From assembly GCA_030280995.1 (NCBI GenBank), contig JASXTE010000002.1:22760183-22824182 (forward strand): DNA of 64,000 nucleotides, in the 5' to 3' direction. A program made the translations under genes and the position numbers. Below the pieces are notes generated by a model, which had not been told where the DNA came from, made no database searches, and saw only the letters and a program-made list of their open reading frames with translations. Of the stretch, positions 12,462 to 24,050 are shown one piece after another; position 1 is the stretch's first letter, and each line of letters opens with the position of its first letter. The DNA is from Hemileia vastatrix. Lineage: Eukaryota; Basidiomycota; Pucciniomycetes; Pucciniales; Zaghouaniaceae.

Positions 12462-12908
12462 TCACTGGGTGTTCAGCCAATCCCACTGCCACTTTGAGAC
12501 TTCCACCTTTTCTTGTTGCTGGGGGGCCAATTGTGGAAGGACTCTTGGGGGAGGAGTAGTTTTCTTCTTCTCTTGAAGGAAGAACTCTATTTTTCCTACC
12601 TTGTCTTCTAGAGAGTCTGTTTTTGACCTCAGCTTGAGTTTTTCTGACCTCAACTCCTTGATGTGAGTGGAGAGATTTTTGACTTGCTGATACAAGGGTA
12701 TCTTTTTTATTTTGAAGCCTTTGGGAAGCTCTTCTGGGGGGTTGATAGAAGGATTTTGATCTCCTGCATTTCCACATCCTGATTGGTGCAGTAATTGATT
12801 AATTTGAGCCAGTTTTGTAGTCAAAGGAGAACTTACAGAAGAAGCTTCATCATAATCAATTAAATCCAGTTCCTCATCACGGCCAGCAGAAGCACCTTGA
12901 TCAGTCAT
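12462..12908 (-). CDS. B1 ORF1, coiled-coil/basic leader protein
   Basis: 148 codons from an ATG that follows the repeat-bearing leader. Acidic start, then a heptad-rich helix at about residues 75-110 (Leu/Lys/Glu rich), a Pro/Gln linker and the end VSKWQWDW. B2 has the positional homologue at 33718-34170 with the same SKW-WDW end, so this is a real family gene. The B1 copy stops just after WDW, whereas B2 continues with a basic Arg/Gly tail; in B1 the equivalent tail lies in another frame, so this copy is probably truncated. A second frame is open over much of the same DNA (12316-12777). Confidence 0.65.
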   Translation of the reverse strand: MTDQGASAGRDEELDLIDYDEASSVSSPLTTKLAQINQLLHQSGCGNAGDQNPSINPPEELPKGFKIKKIPLYQQVKNLSTHIKELRSEKLKLRSKTDSLEDKVGKIEFFLQEKKKTTPPPRVLPQLAPQQQEKVEVSKWQWDWLNTQ

Positions 12909-13015
12909 AGTTGTAATTAACCTGAACTGAGAGAAAAAAATATTAAGATTTAATTAGTTATTTATTTTTACTTTATTTAAAGAAAAATAAGGGAAAAAAA
13001 TTCTATTATATAAGT

Positions 13016-13590
13016 AATTATCAGGATTTTATAATCAACTGGAATAATTAAAGTATACTACTTTCCAGGACAAAATATCAACTGAAATAATAATCAAAAA
13101 AAATTTATTAATTAATTTAAGATAATTTTATAACCAGGATTTAAAATAAATCAACTGAAGTAATAAAATAATTTAATAATTAGTAATGTATATGTTGATA
13201 ATTATCAGGACTAGAAGTCAACTGATGAATTTAATTACCAGGACTTAATTTAAACTGAAAATAATTTAATTACCAGGACTTAATGTCAACTGAAATAATT
13301 TAATTACCAGGAATTAATGTCAACTGAAAATAATTTTAATTACCAGGACTTAATGTCAACTGAAATAATTTAATTATCAGGACTTATTTTCAACTGAAAT
13401 AATTTTAATATAATTAATTCAATTAATTTTTTTAAATATTACTAATTCACTGTCAGGACTATTTGTGAACTGAAACAATAATATAAAATTATAATTACAG
13501 GACAGAGGTCAACTGAAATAATTAAAAAAACAATATAAAATAATTAATTTGAACTCTAATATTACTTCTAGGACTAAGAACAATATAGTT
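13016..13590 (-). repeat. Leader tandem repeat, about 34-bp units
   Basis: About eleven units built on CAGGACTTAATGTCAACTGA plus an AT spacer (plus-strand reading), at about 13018, 13066, 13131, 13203, 13240, 13273, 13305, 13340, 13374, 13453, 13495, with a last degenerate one near 13565. The central units are nearly identical and the outer ones diverge. The array lies between the 5' LTR and ORF1 of B1, which is the untranslated leader where packaging and dimerisation signals normally sit. B2's leader lacks this array. Confidence 0.85.
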
Positions 13591-14033
13591 CTATCTTGGT
13601 CAACAAGGAAATTTTTTTTTTATTTACCAGGCACCTCCCCCTGTAAAATGAGCAAGTTAATGCCACTTACAAAGTGCTGAGTAAAAAAGATATATGTGTA
13701 CAATGAAATGTGCAAAATGACCCACAACTAGTAATTAATATAATTACCACAATTATATATAAAAATTGCCAATATATGAACCTAAATTTTGGAGCACGGT
13801 TTGATTCCCAGTTGCAGAAAAAAATAAGTCATGTGGTCGATGACGTTTTTCATTTTTGTTGTCTACTTGTCCTACTGATACCTTGTTGTTGGTGGTCCCT
13901 CAGTCTCTGGCTTCAAGATATCAATGCACTGTCAACAATTAAGAAAGGGCCTCAAGTGTCAAAGGGTCCTGATGGTCTAGAAAATTTTTAACGGCGGTCC
14001 AACAGCAATGATAGGTGGATTTGGGGATCTCAA
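13591..14033. other. B1 leader remainder, no supported gene
   Basis: Unique sequence between the leader repeats and the 5' LTR. A 93-codon plus-strand open stretch at 13710-13991 runs antisense to the element and shows no recognisable domain. The base pairs next to the LTR (minus strand TTGAGATCCCC) do not match a primer-binding site that I can name. Confidence 0.6.
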
Positions 14034-15033
14034 GGTCAAGGTACATATGAATTTATCTTTTAATTTAATTACTCAAATAAAAGAGGTAAAAAATTTTATA
14101 ATTATTATTAGAATTTCATTGTTGTAAATACTGAAATAATGAATAATATTAATAAATTTTTGATTTAATAAGTGGTATAATAAAATAAAATAAATAAGTA
14201 ATTTTATGATCTAAAACAACCAGAAAGGGAGGCCTTATATAGGCAAAGGAGAGACAAAATATGGAGTTAAAATTTCTAAATACAAGTGTATGAGAGAGAA
14301 GGAATTTTCCAGAAGAAAGAATATTTCAAATATTAAGCACTACGCAATATAGGGGGTGGACTTGCTAGCAAGTCCTCAACCTGAACTCAGATGGAACTCA
14401 GATGGAACTCAGACTGAACTCATACTGAACCCATACTGAACTCTACTTGAACACCCACCTAAAACTGTTCTGCTGAGTGGTGTTCATCCCTGATTGTATG
14501 GTTCCTTTATCAATAGCTCAATGTGTGTTCAATCTATGGTGAGTTTGGGTCCAAGGTTGCGGACTTGCTAGAAAGTCCGCCCCCCATATTGTGTGGTGAA
14601 GAATGTTCTATAAGGAATGTTTTAAAATATTGTATTTACAGTATATGTCAACAAAATTTGATTTATTTAAAAATTCTGGTAATTGTCATTTTTAAATAAG
14701 TCATTTGGTTTTGTTGTATATATTTATATTTATTTTTAAATTGTATTTCAAATATTAAATTTTATTTTAATATTAAATAGTACTTTAATATTGAATTTGA
14801 TTTTCTTTAAATTTTCATTGAGCACGGAGTTAGAAAATAAAATAAATATATGGAACAATTAATATTAATTTTATTTTTTACTAATTTTACACTTTTGTAA
14901 CTAGTTAATTTATTATAAGTAAATTTGAATTAATTATAATAAAATTAATAATAATATCAAATAAAAAAGGTGTGGCTTCATCCCAGGAAATAATTTATTA
15001 TTTAACTGAGTGAGTCTAGCAGCCTGACTGAAA
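14034..15033 (-). repeat. 5' LTR of B1, split by a MITE
   Basis: Homologous to 6056-6874 along its length. Terminal bases have drifted (GGTCAAGGTA for TGTCAAGGTA; CTGAAA for CTGACA). Without the 261-bp MITE and its 3-bp duplication it is about 736 bp. Many small differences from the 3' LTR show that B1 is an old insertion. Confidence 0.85.
14338..14598. mobile_element. CACTA-type MITE, copy 1 (261 bp)
   Basis: Ends CACTACGCAATATAGGGGG and, inverted, CACCACACAATATGGGGGG, flanked by the 3-bp duplication AAG (14335-14337 and 14599-14601). CACTA/EnSpm transposases make 3-bp duplications and use CACT(A/G) ends, hence the assignment. An 18-bp perfect palindrome GGACTTGCTAGCAAGTCC is part of the left inverted repeat (14358-14375). 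The inside has short GAACTCAGA-type subrepeats and no coding capacity. Confidence 0.85.
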
Positions 15034-16109
15034 ATAACAATTGCACAATAATGCATCATCCCACCTCTTATACCCATATTTAAATTCCTAGTTCCTGATC
15101 CCAAACTTATCACATCCATGATTAAGTTGTAAGAAAGTCACATGACATACAATTGCGGATACCATACTTAAGTCTCTATTCACTAGATGTTCCTTAATTT
15201 TGGTGGTGAACAAATAAATTTTTTTTCTATCTACACACCCCACTTGCTCATTTGGTGGTAACTTCCCACTTATCACCGAAGCCTTCTACCAGCAACGTTA
15301 TCTACTGACAATAATGAAGAACCTCTCTGCTAGGAAAAAAAGTCACTCAGCTATAAATGCTATCATTTTAACTTTAGCTTCTGACTCTAATTCTGACTCA
15401 GGTTTGGAAGACACTTTAGGTTATATTTCTTTTCAATGATCTTCATAAAGAAGAGGATCCCAAACCTGCTCTGGCTCACCCCTCCCTTGAATCAAAACAA
15501 ATTCTTTCAACCAGCATAAACTCTGTCATTATGCAAATCACCCTCCAACATTTTGAAACACAACCCTTTTAATTTTTTTTTCATACTCTCCAGATTTTCA
15601 ACTTGTGTGCTTTATTCACTTTGTTTGGTGTTCTTTTTTTTTGAATATTCATTTTTATTTTGAATTTACAGTGAATGTCTTTTGGAAGTCCTATTTGTTT
15701 TCACTCCCCAGCTCAACATAAAATTACATATTTTCTGCAATTGCAAAATTTTTCACTGTTTCTTTTTTCATTCATACCTCATATCCTTTCCTCATCTCCT
15801 CAGACATCTCTCAAACAATTTGGTTTTATTTATCTTCTCATCTCATATCTCCAGGTAAGTCATTTTATTCATTTTTTGATTTTTTGATTGATAATTATAA
15901 TTTTTTTTGTTTTTTTTGTTTTTTGAATCTAATTTTTTTGTAAGTGATTATTTTTGATTTTAGTGGTGAAATTAAACTTTTTTTCTTTTTTAGCTCCATC
16001 ACCCTACTCTTCATCCCTCCTTGAAATGGTCATTATCCCCGCTTTCCTCTATTTCACTTTTTTTTGCTTTAGTAATTAAAACACACACATGGCACATTCT
16101 TTATGCATT
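15034..16109 (+). pseudogene. Unrecognised decayed coding segment and T-rich flank
   Basis: From about 15312 to 15572 two abutting frames read as ordinary protein (KKSHSAINAIILTLASDS, then HKEEDPKPALAHPSLESKQ), joined by one frame change near 15438. The composition is not low-complexity, so it is likely a broken N-terminal exon of something. From 15600 to 16100 the DNA is T-rich with splice-like 'ccag|gtaagt' at about 15850 and polypyrimidine-AG tracts. The segment is cut from 18003 onward by the CACTA insertion. No family recognised. Confidence 0.35.
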
Positions 16110-16112
16110 TCA

Positions 16113-17999
16113 CACCACACAATATTTGGGGGGGGACTTTCTAGAAAGTCCTCAACTTAAAGTCAGATGGAAATCAGATGGAACTCAGACTGAAGTAATA
16201 CTGAACTTTTACTTGAAGTATCACACAAATAATAATGAATCTACATTGAAAACAAAGTGAAAGTGTGAGGATAACTAAATGGAATCCAGAAAAAATTGTT
16301 CCATGAGTCTACTCAATGCACAGTATTTTTTGAAGCAACTTATTTAAATAATAATTTATTAAATTAAGTTGATCAATAAAAATTGATTGACAATATCACA
16401 ATTCTTAAATACAATAATTTTATTAAAAACTTTCAGATTACATATAAAAAAAATCAGTGACTTTTTCTATTACCTACAACTTTTTTTACAGAAATAAAAA
16501 CTATGTTTCAGCTAATATTTTATGGAAGTGAGCTATGTTCTTTGCCCAAAGAACAGACTTCATCCGCCTATTTTCACACTCTGTTTACACCAATCCCCAT
16601 CCCTTTCAATTCTATCAACAGATGCTTGTCTTACCTCCCCACCCCTTTTTCTATCCTCCCAGCCCCATTGGGTGCCATCCTCTTTTGATCCCCATTTCAC
16701 CCCTCTCAACCTCTCCCCAACCCTTTTCTTCATTCAAAATGCCTCGGAACCCTTAATCTTCCCTTCCAACTCTTTCCCAACCTTTTCGCTACCCCATATA
16801 CCCTTCCTCACCCCTCTCTCCAGCCTCCCCAACCCAAGTAGCCCCATCGCTCCCCTTTACCTCGCCTCCACAATCCTTGAAACCCAATTTCCTCCCTTTC
16901 AACTCAGTCCCTATTTCTGTATATAAAATAAAGTGTTAGGGAGAAATGGGGAGGTAAGCAAACTGGAAGGAGTGGAGTGGAGAGGGGTAGAGAGGCGTAG
17001 AGAGGGAGAGGCAAATGTGGATAGGGGTTGAAAATGATGATGAAGGGAGTGAAAAGTTTGGGGAGAAAGATGAGGTGAGGATAAGGAAATATTTCAAAGG
17101 GAAAAGAGTGGGGTATTCTTGAGAGGCAGTAAAAAAAGACAATAAAAGAAGATAGTAATACAAAATAAATATACAAAAGATATATAATATATAAAATATG
17201 TTACAAAGAGTGGGCACAGAAGTTCCTTGAATCCTAAAAATCCACAACTCTTATACTGTTATTATCTTCATTTACTTAAATCAAATAAAAATGTACATTT
17301 TGATATTTTGAAAATTTTGAAGAAGAGGGGAAATTAATTTAAATAAATATTACTATGAAATTCTTTTTTATTTAATAGTGAAATATAGTATGTCAATTGA
17401 ATTTGAAAATTTTATGTCTGAGTAAAGTCTTTGTAACATCATTTTTAAGATTTTTACACCTTCTTTTGATATTTTAATGATTTATAATATTCAATATTAT
17501 CTAGTCATAAAATAACTATATAATTTTTTCAATTCTGGAAAATAATATAATAAATAATATAAATGCACAAAATAACCTTTCATGAACAAATTGACATATT
17601 TCAAATTGTAGTTTCTCCATGTATTTCTGTCCAAAGAAACTTATATAATAATGTCAGATGGTATCTTGCCAGATCTATACATTGGTGTTCTTTTTTTAAA
17701 ATTGCAAAGAAACTTCTTAAATAGTTTAAAATATGCATTTCTCAGATTAGTTTGAGTGTGGTCTGCACTGTATTAAAATTTCTATTAAAAAATCTCATTC
17801 TTCATATCTCAAGATTTGTTCAAAGTATTATTACCTATGCTTCATTAAATGTTCAAGTTGTATTCATATTGAGTTCACCAGAATGTCAATATTTTTTCTT
17901 GGTGGTTTCATCACTAATTCAATGTGGGCTCAAAAAGATATAAATTAGGGCTCAAGGTTGCAGACTTGCTAGCAAGTCCACCCCCCATATTGCATGGTG
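16113..17999. mobile_element. Non-autonomous CACTA-type element (1.89 kb)
   Basis: Left end CACCACACAATATTTGGGGG; right end, inverted, CACCATGCAATATGGGGGG; flanked by TCA at 16110-16112 and 18000-18002, a perfect 3-bp duplication. The ends match the MITEs at 14338 and 27984, including the subterminal palindrome and the 'aagtccTcaac..cagatgga' interior. There is no transposase: open frames at 16503-17247 are pyrimidine-rich (16600-16920) or its purine-rich near-complement (16930-17110), which could fold back on each other. Probably the family's larger non-autonomous form. Confidence 0.8.
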
Positions 18000-18235
18000 T
18001 CACTTACTCCATAATCAATTTACCCCAAATTCTTACATCAATCTTTCTCACTCTATTTTTCCTACTTTTTAATCAAGGTAAGTTTTATCTAATTTTTTTC
18101 ATGCCTATAAAATATCTCTTTTCTTCTATAAAAATTTCATACTTAAATATTTGTATGACTCTTATCTGGATAACAGTGAACTTATTAAAATCCTCTTGTT
18201 CTCATCTCAATTACCACTTTTCAAGTTTTTGTAAT

Positions 18236-18727
18236 TTTTTAAAAATAAGACTTAGAATTAGGGTTAGATTTGTTTGAATCTAATTCAATCTTAACTAATA
18301 ATTATCCCGAAGGATCTACCTTTCATTTCTAACAAACAGATTTGAACTTGGTTCAGTTGTTGCTGAGATATTGACATTTAAATTTGAGCCCTTTTCAAAA
18401 ATTAAATGTTTTTATTTCATGTTTTTATGTCACAAATTAGGGTTAGGTTTATTTAAATCACATTTCCTTTAAACGAAGATTCTTTTGAAGCCTATATTTC
18501 ATTTCCCAAAAATGGGGTTGAATTTGGTTCAGTTGTTGCTGACATTTTGACCATCAAAGTTGAACCTTTCTTTCCAAATTTCAACTTATTTATTTTTTGT
18601 TTTTACATTGCATAATTAGAGAATAAGGATTAAAAAACACTTATATGATGATTATCTAGAACTTTACCTCCTAATTCTTAGGATCACTCAATTAATTCTT
18701 AACCAATTGCTTAAAAAAATTATATAT
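18236..18727 (+). repeat. About 180-bp monomers upstream of element X copy A
   Basis: Two and a half head-to-tail units recognisable by GGTTCAGTTGTTGCTGA at about 18350 and 18528, each followed by an 'aatttgagcc' type segment and 'catgtttttatg' type sequence. Diverged single units occur at about 20746-20990, 23245-23540 and, reversed, 30122-30345, always beside an element X copy. This makes the monomer either part of X or its preferred neighbour. Confidence 0.7.
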
Positions 18728-20462
18728 TTGACTGGCCAAGAAATATGGACTTCCAAATCTGACAGTTATGGAATGGGTTGAGCTAAAAAACAATTATATC
18801 TTTTATTATAATTTTAACATCAACTATGAATGATTTCAAAAGCTAGATCCATGTTGAAAAAACCAATTCTAATATTCCTTTTTTTAAATTTTCTGTTATA
18901 TCAATCCTATTACTTGAAGACCGATTCTGTCACCAGCTAAAATCAAAGGCCATGGACTATGCTTTCCAGACCATAAATTTATCATGGAATTTGGTTTAGG
19001 AAATGGGATTATTGAAGGAATTTGTAATTCTTGAAAAGATAATCATCAAGCTACCTAGGCACCCCCTGGATTGGACTCTTGTGAAATTTACTCATTTTGG
19101 ATGTTCTTTTCATAACAATCAAAGTTTGATAAAATGAGTAAGTAGAGTAAAGGGTGAAGGGTCCATGGCTACTTAAACATTAGGGAGGGCTTCTAAATAT
19201 GTTACTTAAAGGATATCCAAATTTCTATTTTTCTTCTTTAATTTTTAATTTATCAGTTATTAAAGATAATCAATCAACTTTTTTATTGTACCATTGAGCC
19301 CCTGTGCTGTATAAAGGTGTTAATTTAATTATATTCTATGAATGTGTTCAAAATACCATTTTTGTCATATGTTATCTTAGAATTTTCTCATGAAATTATT
19401 AGCTGATAGTATCTGGGATTCATTCACTTTACTTGATTTATTATCTTCTTTAATTGATTTACTTAATTAATTATAAAATTTAAATGCGAACTTGGTAATC
19501 CTTACCACCTCCCAAAGTAAATTTCAGGGGGGGTATTGCCAAATTTTCAAATGAGATGTGTAAATTTTTGACTTGAAACATATTTGGAATAAAATATGAA
19601 TGAAATAAAAAAACTAGTCATCAAATATTTTCAATAAAGCAGTCGATTTCCTCAACAGACTTATCATCCTTATTGAATTCTATAAAGAAAAGTTTCTAAA
19701 ATAATTTGGAATGAAATATGTATGAAATAAAAAAAACTATTCATCAAATATTTTCATTAAGAATTTAATTTTATAACAAAAACCAGTTGAAGATGAAAGA
19801 GTCTTAGCATTCTTGTGTTTGGCTTGATAGTGCTTGAAGAATTCAGACAACTGATTGGGCTAAAGACCAATCCTTCCTTTTGTCTAATTTTGTAATTCAT
19901 TAGACATTAGAAGATATCCATTGACTTTTGATGCAGGGGGTCATCCTTCTTTAGTTTCACTCTCAGTACCAAAACAAGAATCATAATTAGTTTTAATTTT
20001 CAGCCAGTAGATAAGTATGAGATGATCATTTTTTTAAGGTGAATGGTCTTTGATTTCTCAGCTGAGTGGGGGAAAGAGGGAGAAATGGAATTTGAAGAAC
20101 AACTGGGGAAGGCTGCCTTTGAGAAGATTTATTGTGATGAGGCATGTTAAGATAATTGAAGATGAAAGGGAGAAGAAATAAAATAATGGGATGTGGAGGG
20201 GCTCTGAATTGATAGAATGAAAAGGCAGGATGGCAGTATACAGCAAGGTAATGAGGCTGGCACATCCAGAAAGCTGTCCAAGATGTGTTTATTAAAACTT
20301 GAGGATAAAAATGTCAGATAGAGGTGAAAATTGACACATAGAAGGTCTAATAACCCAATTATTATCAAAAATAATTGCAGAAGATAATTGGGGTATAAGG
20401 ATTTTTATCTGCAATGAATTTATTTGTGAATTGGTCAACATTGACACCCCCTATTATATTTA
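18728..20462 (+). mobile_element. Element X, copy A (unrecognised family)
   Basis: Left half, plus strand: remnant gene alpha with IKGHGLCFPDHKFIMEFGLG and, after a frame slip, APPGLDSC. Right half, minus strand: gene beta at about 19750-20265 with a WLKIKTNYDSCFGTE core and a STGF end; the pattern (Trp-Leu, Asn-Tyr, then Lys-rich helices) resembles the Myb/SANT-like DNA-binding domains common in fungal transposon proteins, which is an inference. Between them lies a GC-rich hinge (19491-19550). The right end is TTGACACCCCC at about 20450. Both genes are broken. Confidence 0.6.
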
Positions 20463-20714
20463 TTTTTATTGTTATTTTTATTTTTATTTTTATTTTTATT
20501 TTTATTTTTATTTTTATTTTTATTTTTATTTTTATTTTTATTTTTATTTTTATTTTTATTTTTATTTTTATTTTTATTTTTATTTTTATTTTTATTTTTA
20601 TTTTTATTTTTATTTTTATTTTTATTTTTATTTTTATTTTTATTTTTATTTTTATTTTTATTTTTATTTTTATTTTTATTTTTATTTTTATTTTTATTTT
20701 TATTTTTATTTTTA

Positions 20715-20745
<31 letters not shown>
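20463..20745. repeat. Hexanucleotide microsatellite (TTTTTA)n
   Basis: About 44 uninterrupted TTTTTA units from roughly 20473 to 20740, preceded by two imperfect ones. All three frames stay open (Ile-Phe, Tyr-Phe and Leu-Phe repeats), which is a property of the repeat and not evidence of a protein. The purity points to recent expansion. It abuts the terminal CCCCC of element X copy A. Confidence 0.95.
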
Positions 20746-21348
20746 ATTTTTTAGGATAGGTTGGGTTATGTTTTTTTTAAAAAAATTGAAGATATACCCT
20801 GAGCATACTATTCCTTTTTTTCAACTCGAACTATTTGTGAATTGTGGTTCAGTGGTTTTTGAGATCTTGTTGATCTATAAATTTGTTTTCTCTGCTTGAA
20901 TATTTTTTGTCTTTATATTACATTTTTATAAAATAGCATTTTTGAAACTTCTTATATGATGATTTCTCAAATTTTATCTTTTATTCATATGGATGAATAT
21001 TAGAGTTTGATTATTAGTTAATGCCACTGTACTTATTTTCTCTACAATAGATTGAATCAATATTTATTAAACTAGATGTCATCAGGAATCATCTGCACTA
21101 ACACATTAAGGGAGCTCATGAGAAATGAGAGAATAGAATCAAAGTTTAGATATCTGCCTCAAGACAAAGATGAGAACCTTGAAGTTGAAAATAAGGTTGG
21201 TATAAAGTTTAAGTGTGAGTAAATTTTAAGCTTTTTAATAGGCTTTGAAATAGTTGAATAAGCTTAAAAAATCCAATTAAGGTTTGAAGAGTCTTTGACA
21301 TAGTTAATTAAGATTTAAGGGATCCTTAAATACAATGGATAGGCTTTT
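20746..21348. other. One diverged 180-bp monomer, then no recognised feature
   Basis: 20820-20990 carries the 'gtgaattgtggttcagtggt' type block seen in the X-associated monomers. 21000-21348 has no domain that I can recognise and no long open frame. Confidence 0.5.
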
Positions 21349-22725
21349 TTTCAGGCTGAGTTCAAGTACAGAGACATGAACTAGCTTAATTTTTCATTTG
21401 TCTAGAAGATTTAAATGTTCCAGTGTGAATAGTGTTGTCCAAATCTAATTAAGTAGTAAAATATAATTCAATGTAATGGTCTCAGTAATTTAATCTCACT
21501 TATTATAAATGGTATGCAGCTTAAAGTTGGTCAAAAAATAGAATCAATGATTTAAGACAATATTTAAAAGACTTTCACAGTACTAATGAATATGTATTAT
21601 AATGGTTTGGTTATATATTTGTAAGGTTATTTAAAAGAAAGGAGAATATAAGCCCAAAACCTAATTCTTTTATACACATGAATTCCCCAATTTTCTCCCT
21701 TGATTTACCAATCCTTTACACAGCCAATGACACCCAAAACTAGAAGTTACACATTATCATCAAACAAAGGATCAACCAATAATAAAAGAGGAATCACATC
21801 ACATTCCAAAATGTAATATAACAGGGGTTAATCCATAAAAATTAAGTAATACTAAAAATGAGATTATATGCATGTAATTCTTAAAATAAAAGACTAAATA
21901 AGGAAAGAAATGATAAATATAATGTCTAATTAAGGGGGATTAAAAGTAGAAATTAAATTATTAACTATTACAAATTTATACATAAAATACCCATCTAAAA
22001 ATTACCAATATTTCCTGAGAAATCATTAAGAAACCCAAAATGAGTTGTGAAATGTGGGATCACTGAATGCAGACTCTTGGCAGGTTCTTGTACGGGTAAA
22101 TCCTTGAGTTAATAGGTAATTTTAAGTTTGTGAGTAAAGCCTGGGTGCCAAAATTGAGGTTATTAATGAAATTAGTGCATATAATGAGGTAAATGAACCA
22201 ATAATTAAATTAGGACACTAAATAAGTGACTCTTACTTATTTTAGTGTGTTTAAACATATAAAGCATACAATTTGGGTTAATTTTAGTATGAAATTACTA
22301 ACTTTGTTAATAATAAAGCTATGCACATGGGATAAATGCAGGCAGAATAAGGCCACTACACAAAAGCCATTTCTAGCATAAAAAACATCAATTTTGAAAT
22401 TTTTTATTTTTATATATTAAAGCATTTAAATCAATAGTCCTAAATAAGACAAATTGATCTGTCAAAGGGTAATTTTAATATTATAAAATTTTTAGCACAT
22501 ATATTCAACTTTTGAGTGGTTTAAAGTACATTTATTCATTATTTCACCATAATATTGAGAATAAATCTTTAATTCCAATTAAATATTATTTAACCATAAA
22601 TATAAAAGGTTCTGAAGATTATCTTAACATATACCAACCTAATATTAAGCACATAAGACCAATTAATTTGATGCAAGTGAGGAATTTCACAAAGATTGAT
22701 ACAACTTAGTAGGGTATTTCTCAAA
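21349..22725 (-). repeat. Old solo LTR of chromovirus B2 type
   Basis: Reads in reverse against the B2 3' LTR (52884-54377): TTTCAGGCTGAG..AAGTACAGAGACATGAACTAGCTT at the left end matches the terminal CTGACA region; 22010-22400 matches 53340-53720 ('ggcaggttcttgtac', 'tgaggttattaatgaaattagtgcatat', 'ttagtgt'). The 5' end is unclear beyond about 22690. No internal domain is attached, so it is a solo LTR, much older than the B2 LTR. Confidence 0.7.
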
Positions 22726-23554
22726 TATAAAAAGAGGATATGAATTAGTTTTAAATATAATTTTAATTAATATAAGAGAATACTTGTAAAATATTTAATA
22801 TTATTTATTGAAAAAATTTAATAACTCAATTATAAGGAATGAAGGTGAATACAGAAAGGCGTCTTATAGCCAAATAAAACAAGTTCTTATTCATGAAACT
22901 ACAAAGGGAATCAAATATGATTTAATGAAATCATGATGGAAATAAATATAATAAATGAAGAAACCAAGATTTATTGAATAAAAATAGATCTAATGAAGGA
23001 AAGTCTGAGTACAACCAGGAAGCAAACTAAACCTTAAAGTGCTCACAAGTCATTGTAAAATAATGAAGTAAAGAAAAATCCTTTGTTTGACCAATTTTTC
23101 CTGGGTCAAATTTAGTGTTGCATGAAATGTGACAGTAGGTCACACATTCTATAATTAATGCATGCTCCAATCTATATAGGATTCTTGTCTGTATAATTTT
23201 AGACTTATTTAACCACTCTTTTTTCATTTTCACTATCACTTTTCATATTATTTTTGTGAAATTTGGAGAAATAAATTCAGAATTAGGATTAGAATTTTTA
23301 AAATCTCATGTATTTTTAACTGGAGATTCTCCAGAAGCCTTCCATTCATATTTTAACCAAAAATGTTTGTGAATTCGGTTCAGTGGTTTTAAGATATTGT
23401 TGACCTTTGAAACTGAACCTTTTTTTTCAGATTTCATTATTATTTGTTTTAATATTACATACTTAGAAAATAAGGCTTTTTAAATGATTATCTAATTATT
23501 AGCTAAAATTTTATCTTTCAATCATGTACCTGGACATTAGTTTTGGATAAGTAT
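22726..23554. other. No supported gene; one X-type monomer at its end
   Basis: AT-rich. A 70-codon minus-strand open stretch at 23027-23239 has mixed composition but no recognisable motif and no neighbour support. About 23245-23540 is a diverged monomer of the X-associated repeat (GTTCAGTGGTTTTAAGATATTG). Confidence 0.5.
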
Positions 23555-24050
23555 CCTCCAGGTTTAGAGTCTTGTAAAAAGTTTACTCATTGTGGCTATT
23601 CATTCTACATCAAAAAAATCTTGATAAACCAGGTAATTTAATTAAGGGGTGAAGTTTTAATGAGTACTAATGCTTTAGGTAGGGTGACATATTATAATAA
23701 TTAATTTATTCTCCAAAGTTTTACTTTAATTTCTTAAATTTATAATTCAACACTCATTAAAGAGAATTATCAACTTTAAGTAATGGGCCATCGGGATTCG
23801 CTGCTGTATTTAGGTAATTATTCAAACACTTAATTGTTTGAATGAGCTTATAATAAAATTACTTGTCTTATTTATTCTTTGAATTCGGGCTCATCTGAAA
23901 TATTTGGTAGGTAGTATTCTGAACTCCTTTACTTTTACTTGGTTGATTATCTTTTTTAATGGGTTTCCTTATTAATTTATTAGATAAAAATGAAAAATTT
24001 GGTAATCATCACCCCTCCCATTGTAAATTTCAGGGGGAGAGTATTGATTT
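23555..24050 (+). mobile_element. Element X, fragment copy D
   Basis: Begins inside gene alpha (PPGLESC then KFTHC, at about 23558-23600), runs through the 'ggggtgaag' segment and the 'attatctttttaatgggtttcc' segment, and stops at the GC-rich hinge (accccTccca..gtaaatttcaggggg, 23992-24049). Gene beta is absent, so the copy is truncated at the hinge. It is more diverged than copies A, B and C. Confidence 0.6.

Larger units (their letters stand above)
6056..15033 (-). mobile_element. Ty3/Gypsy chromovirus copy B1 (full-length, inactivated)
   Basis: Order on the minus strand: 5' LTR (14034-15033), repeat-bearing leader, coiled-coil ORF1, Gag, protease, RT, RNase H, integrase, chromodomain, 3' LTR (6056-6874). 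This is the chromovirus order. Frameshifts and stops break pol into at least six pieces, and the first integrase Asp is changed. A 261-bp CACTA-type MITE sits inside the 5' LTR. No matching target duplication is visible: the left flank is microsatellite and the right flank is ATAAC. Confidence 0.9.

Noticed and set aside
13016..13590. Regularly spaced repeats resembling a CRISPR array
   Set aside because: Eukaryotic retroelement context, drifting repeats with AT filler that is itself similar between units, and no Cas genes. Tandem minisatellite is the simpler reading.
6051..15038. Search for a target duplication around B1
   Set aside because: The left flank is ATTAT of a microsatellite and the right flank is ATAAC. 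No convincing match; the microsatellite may have changed the site.
20414..20899. Open frames of Ile-Phe, Tyr-Phe and Leu-Phe repeats
   Set aside because: They are the three readings of one hexanucleotide microsatellite, with no start context or flanking domain.
23027..23239. 70-codon minus-strand frame with four Cys
   Set aside because: No motif spacing that I recognise, no conservation partner in the window, and within the length expected by chance.
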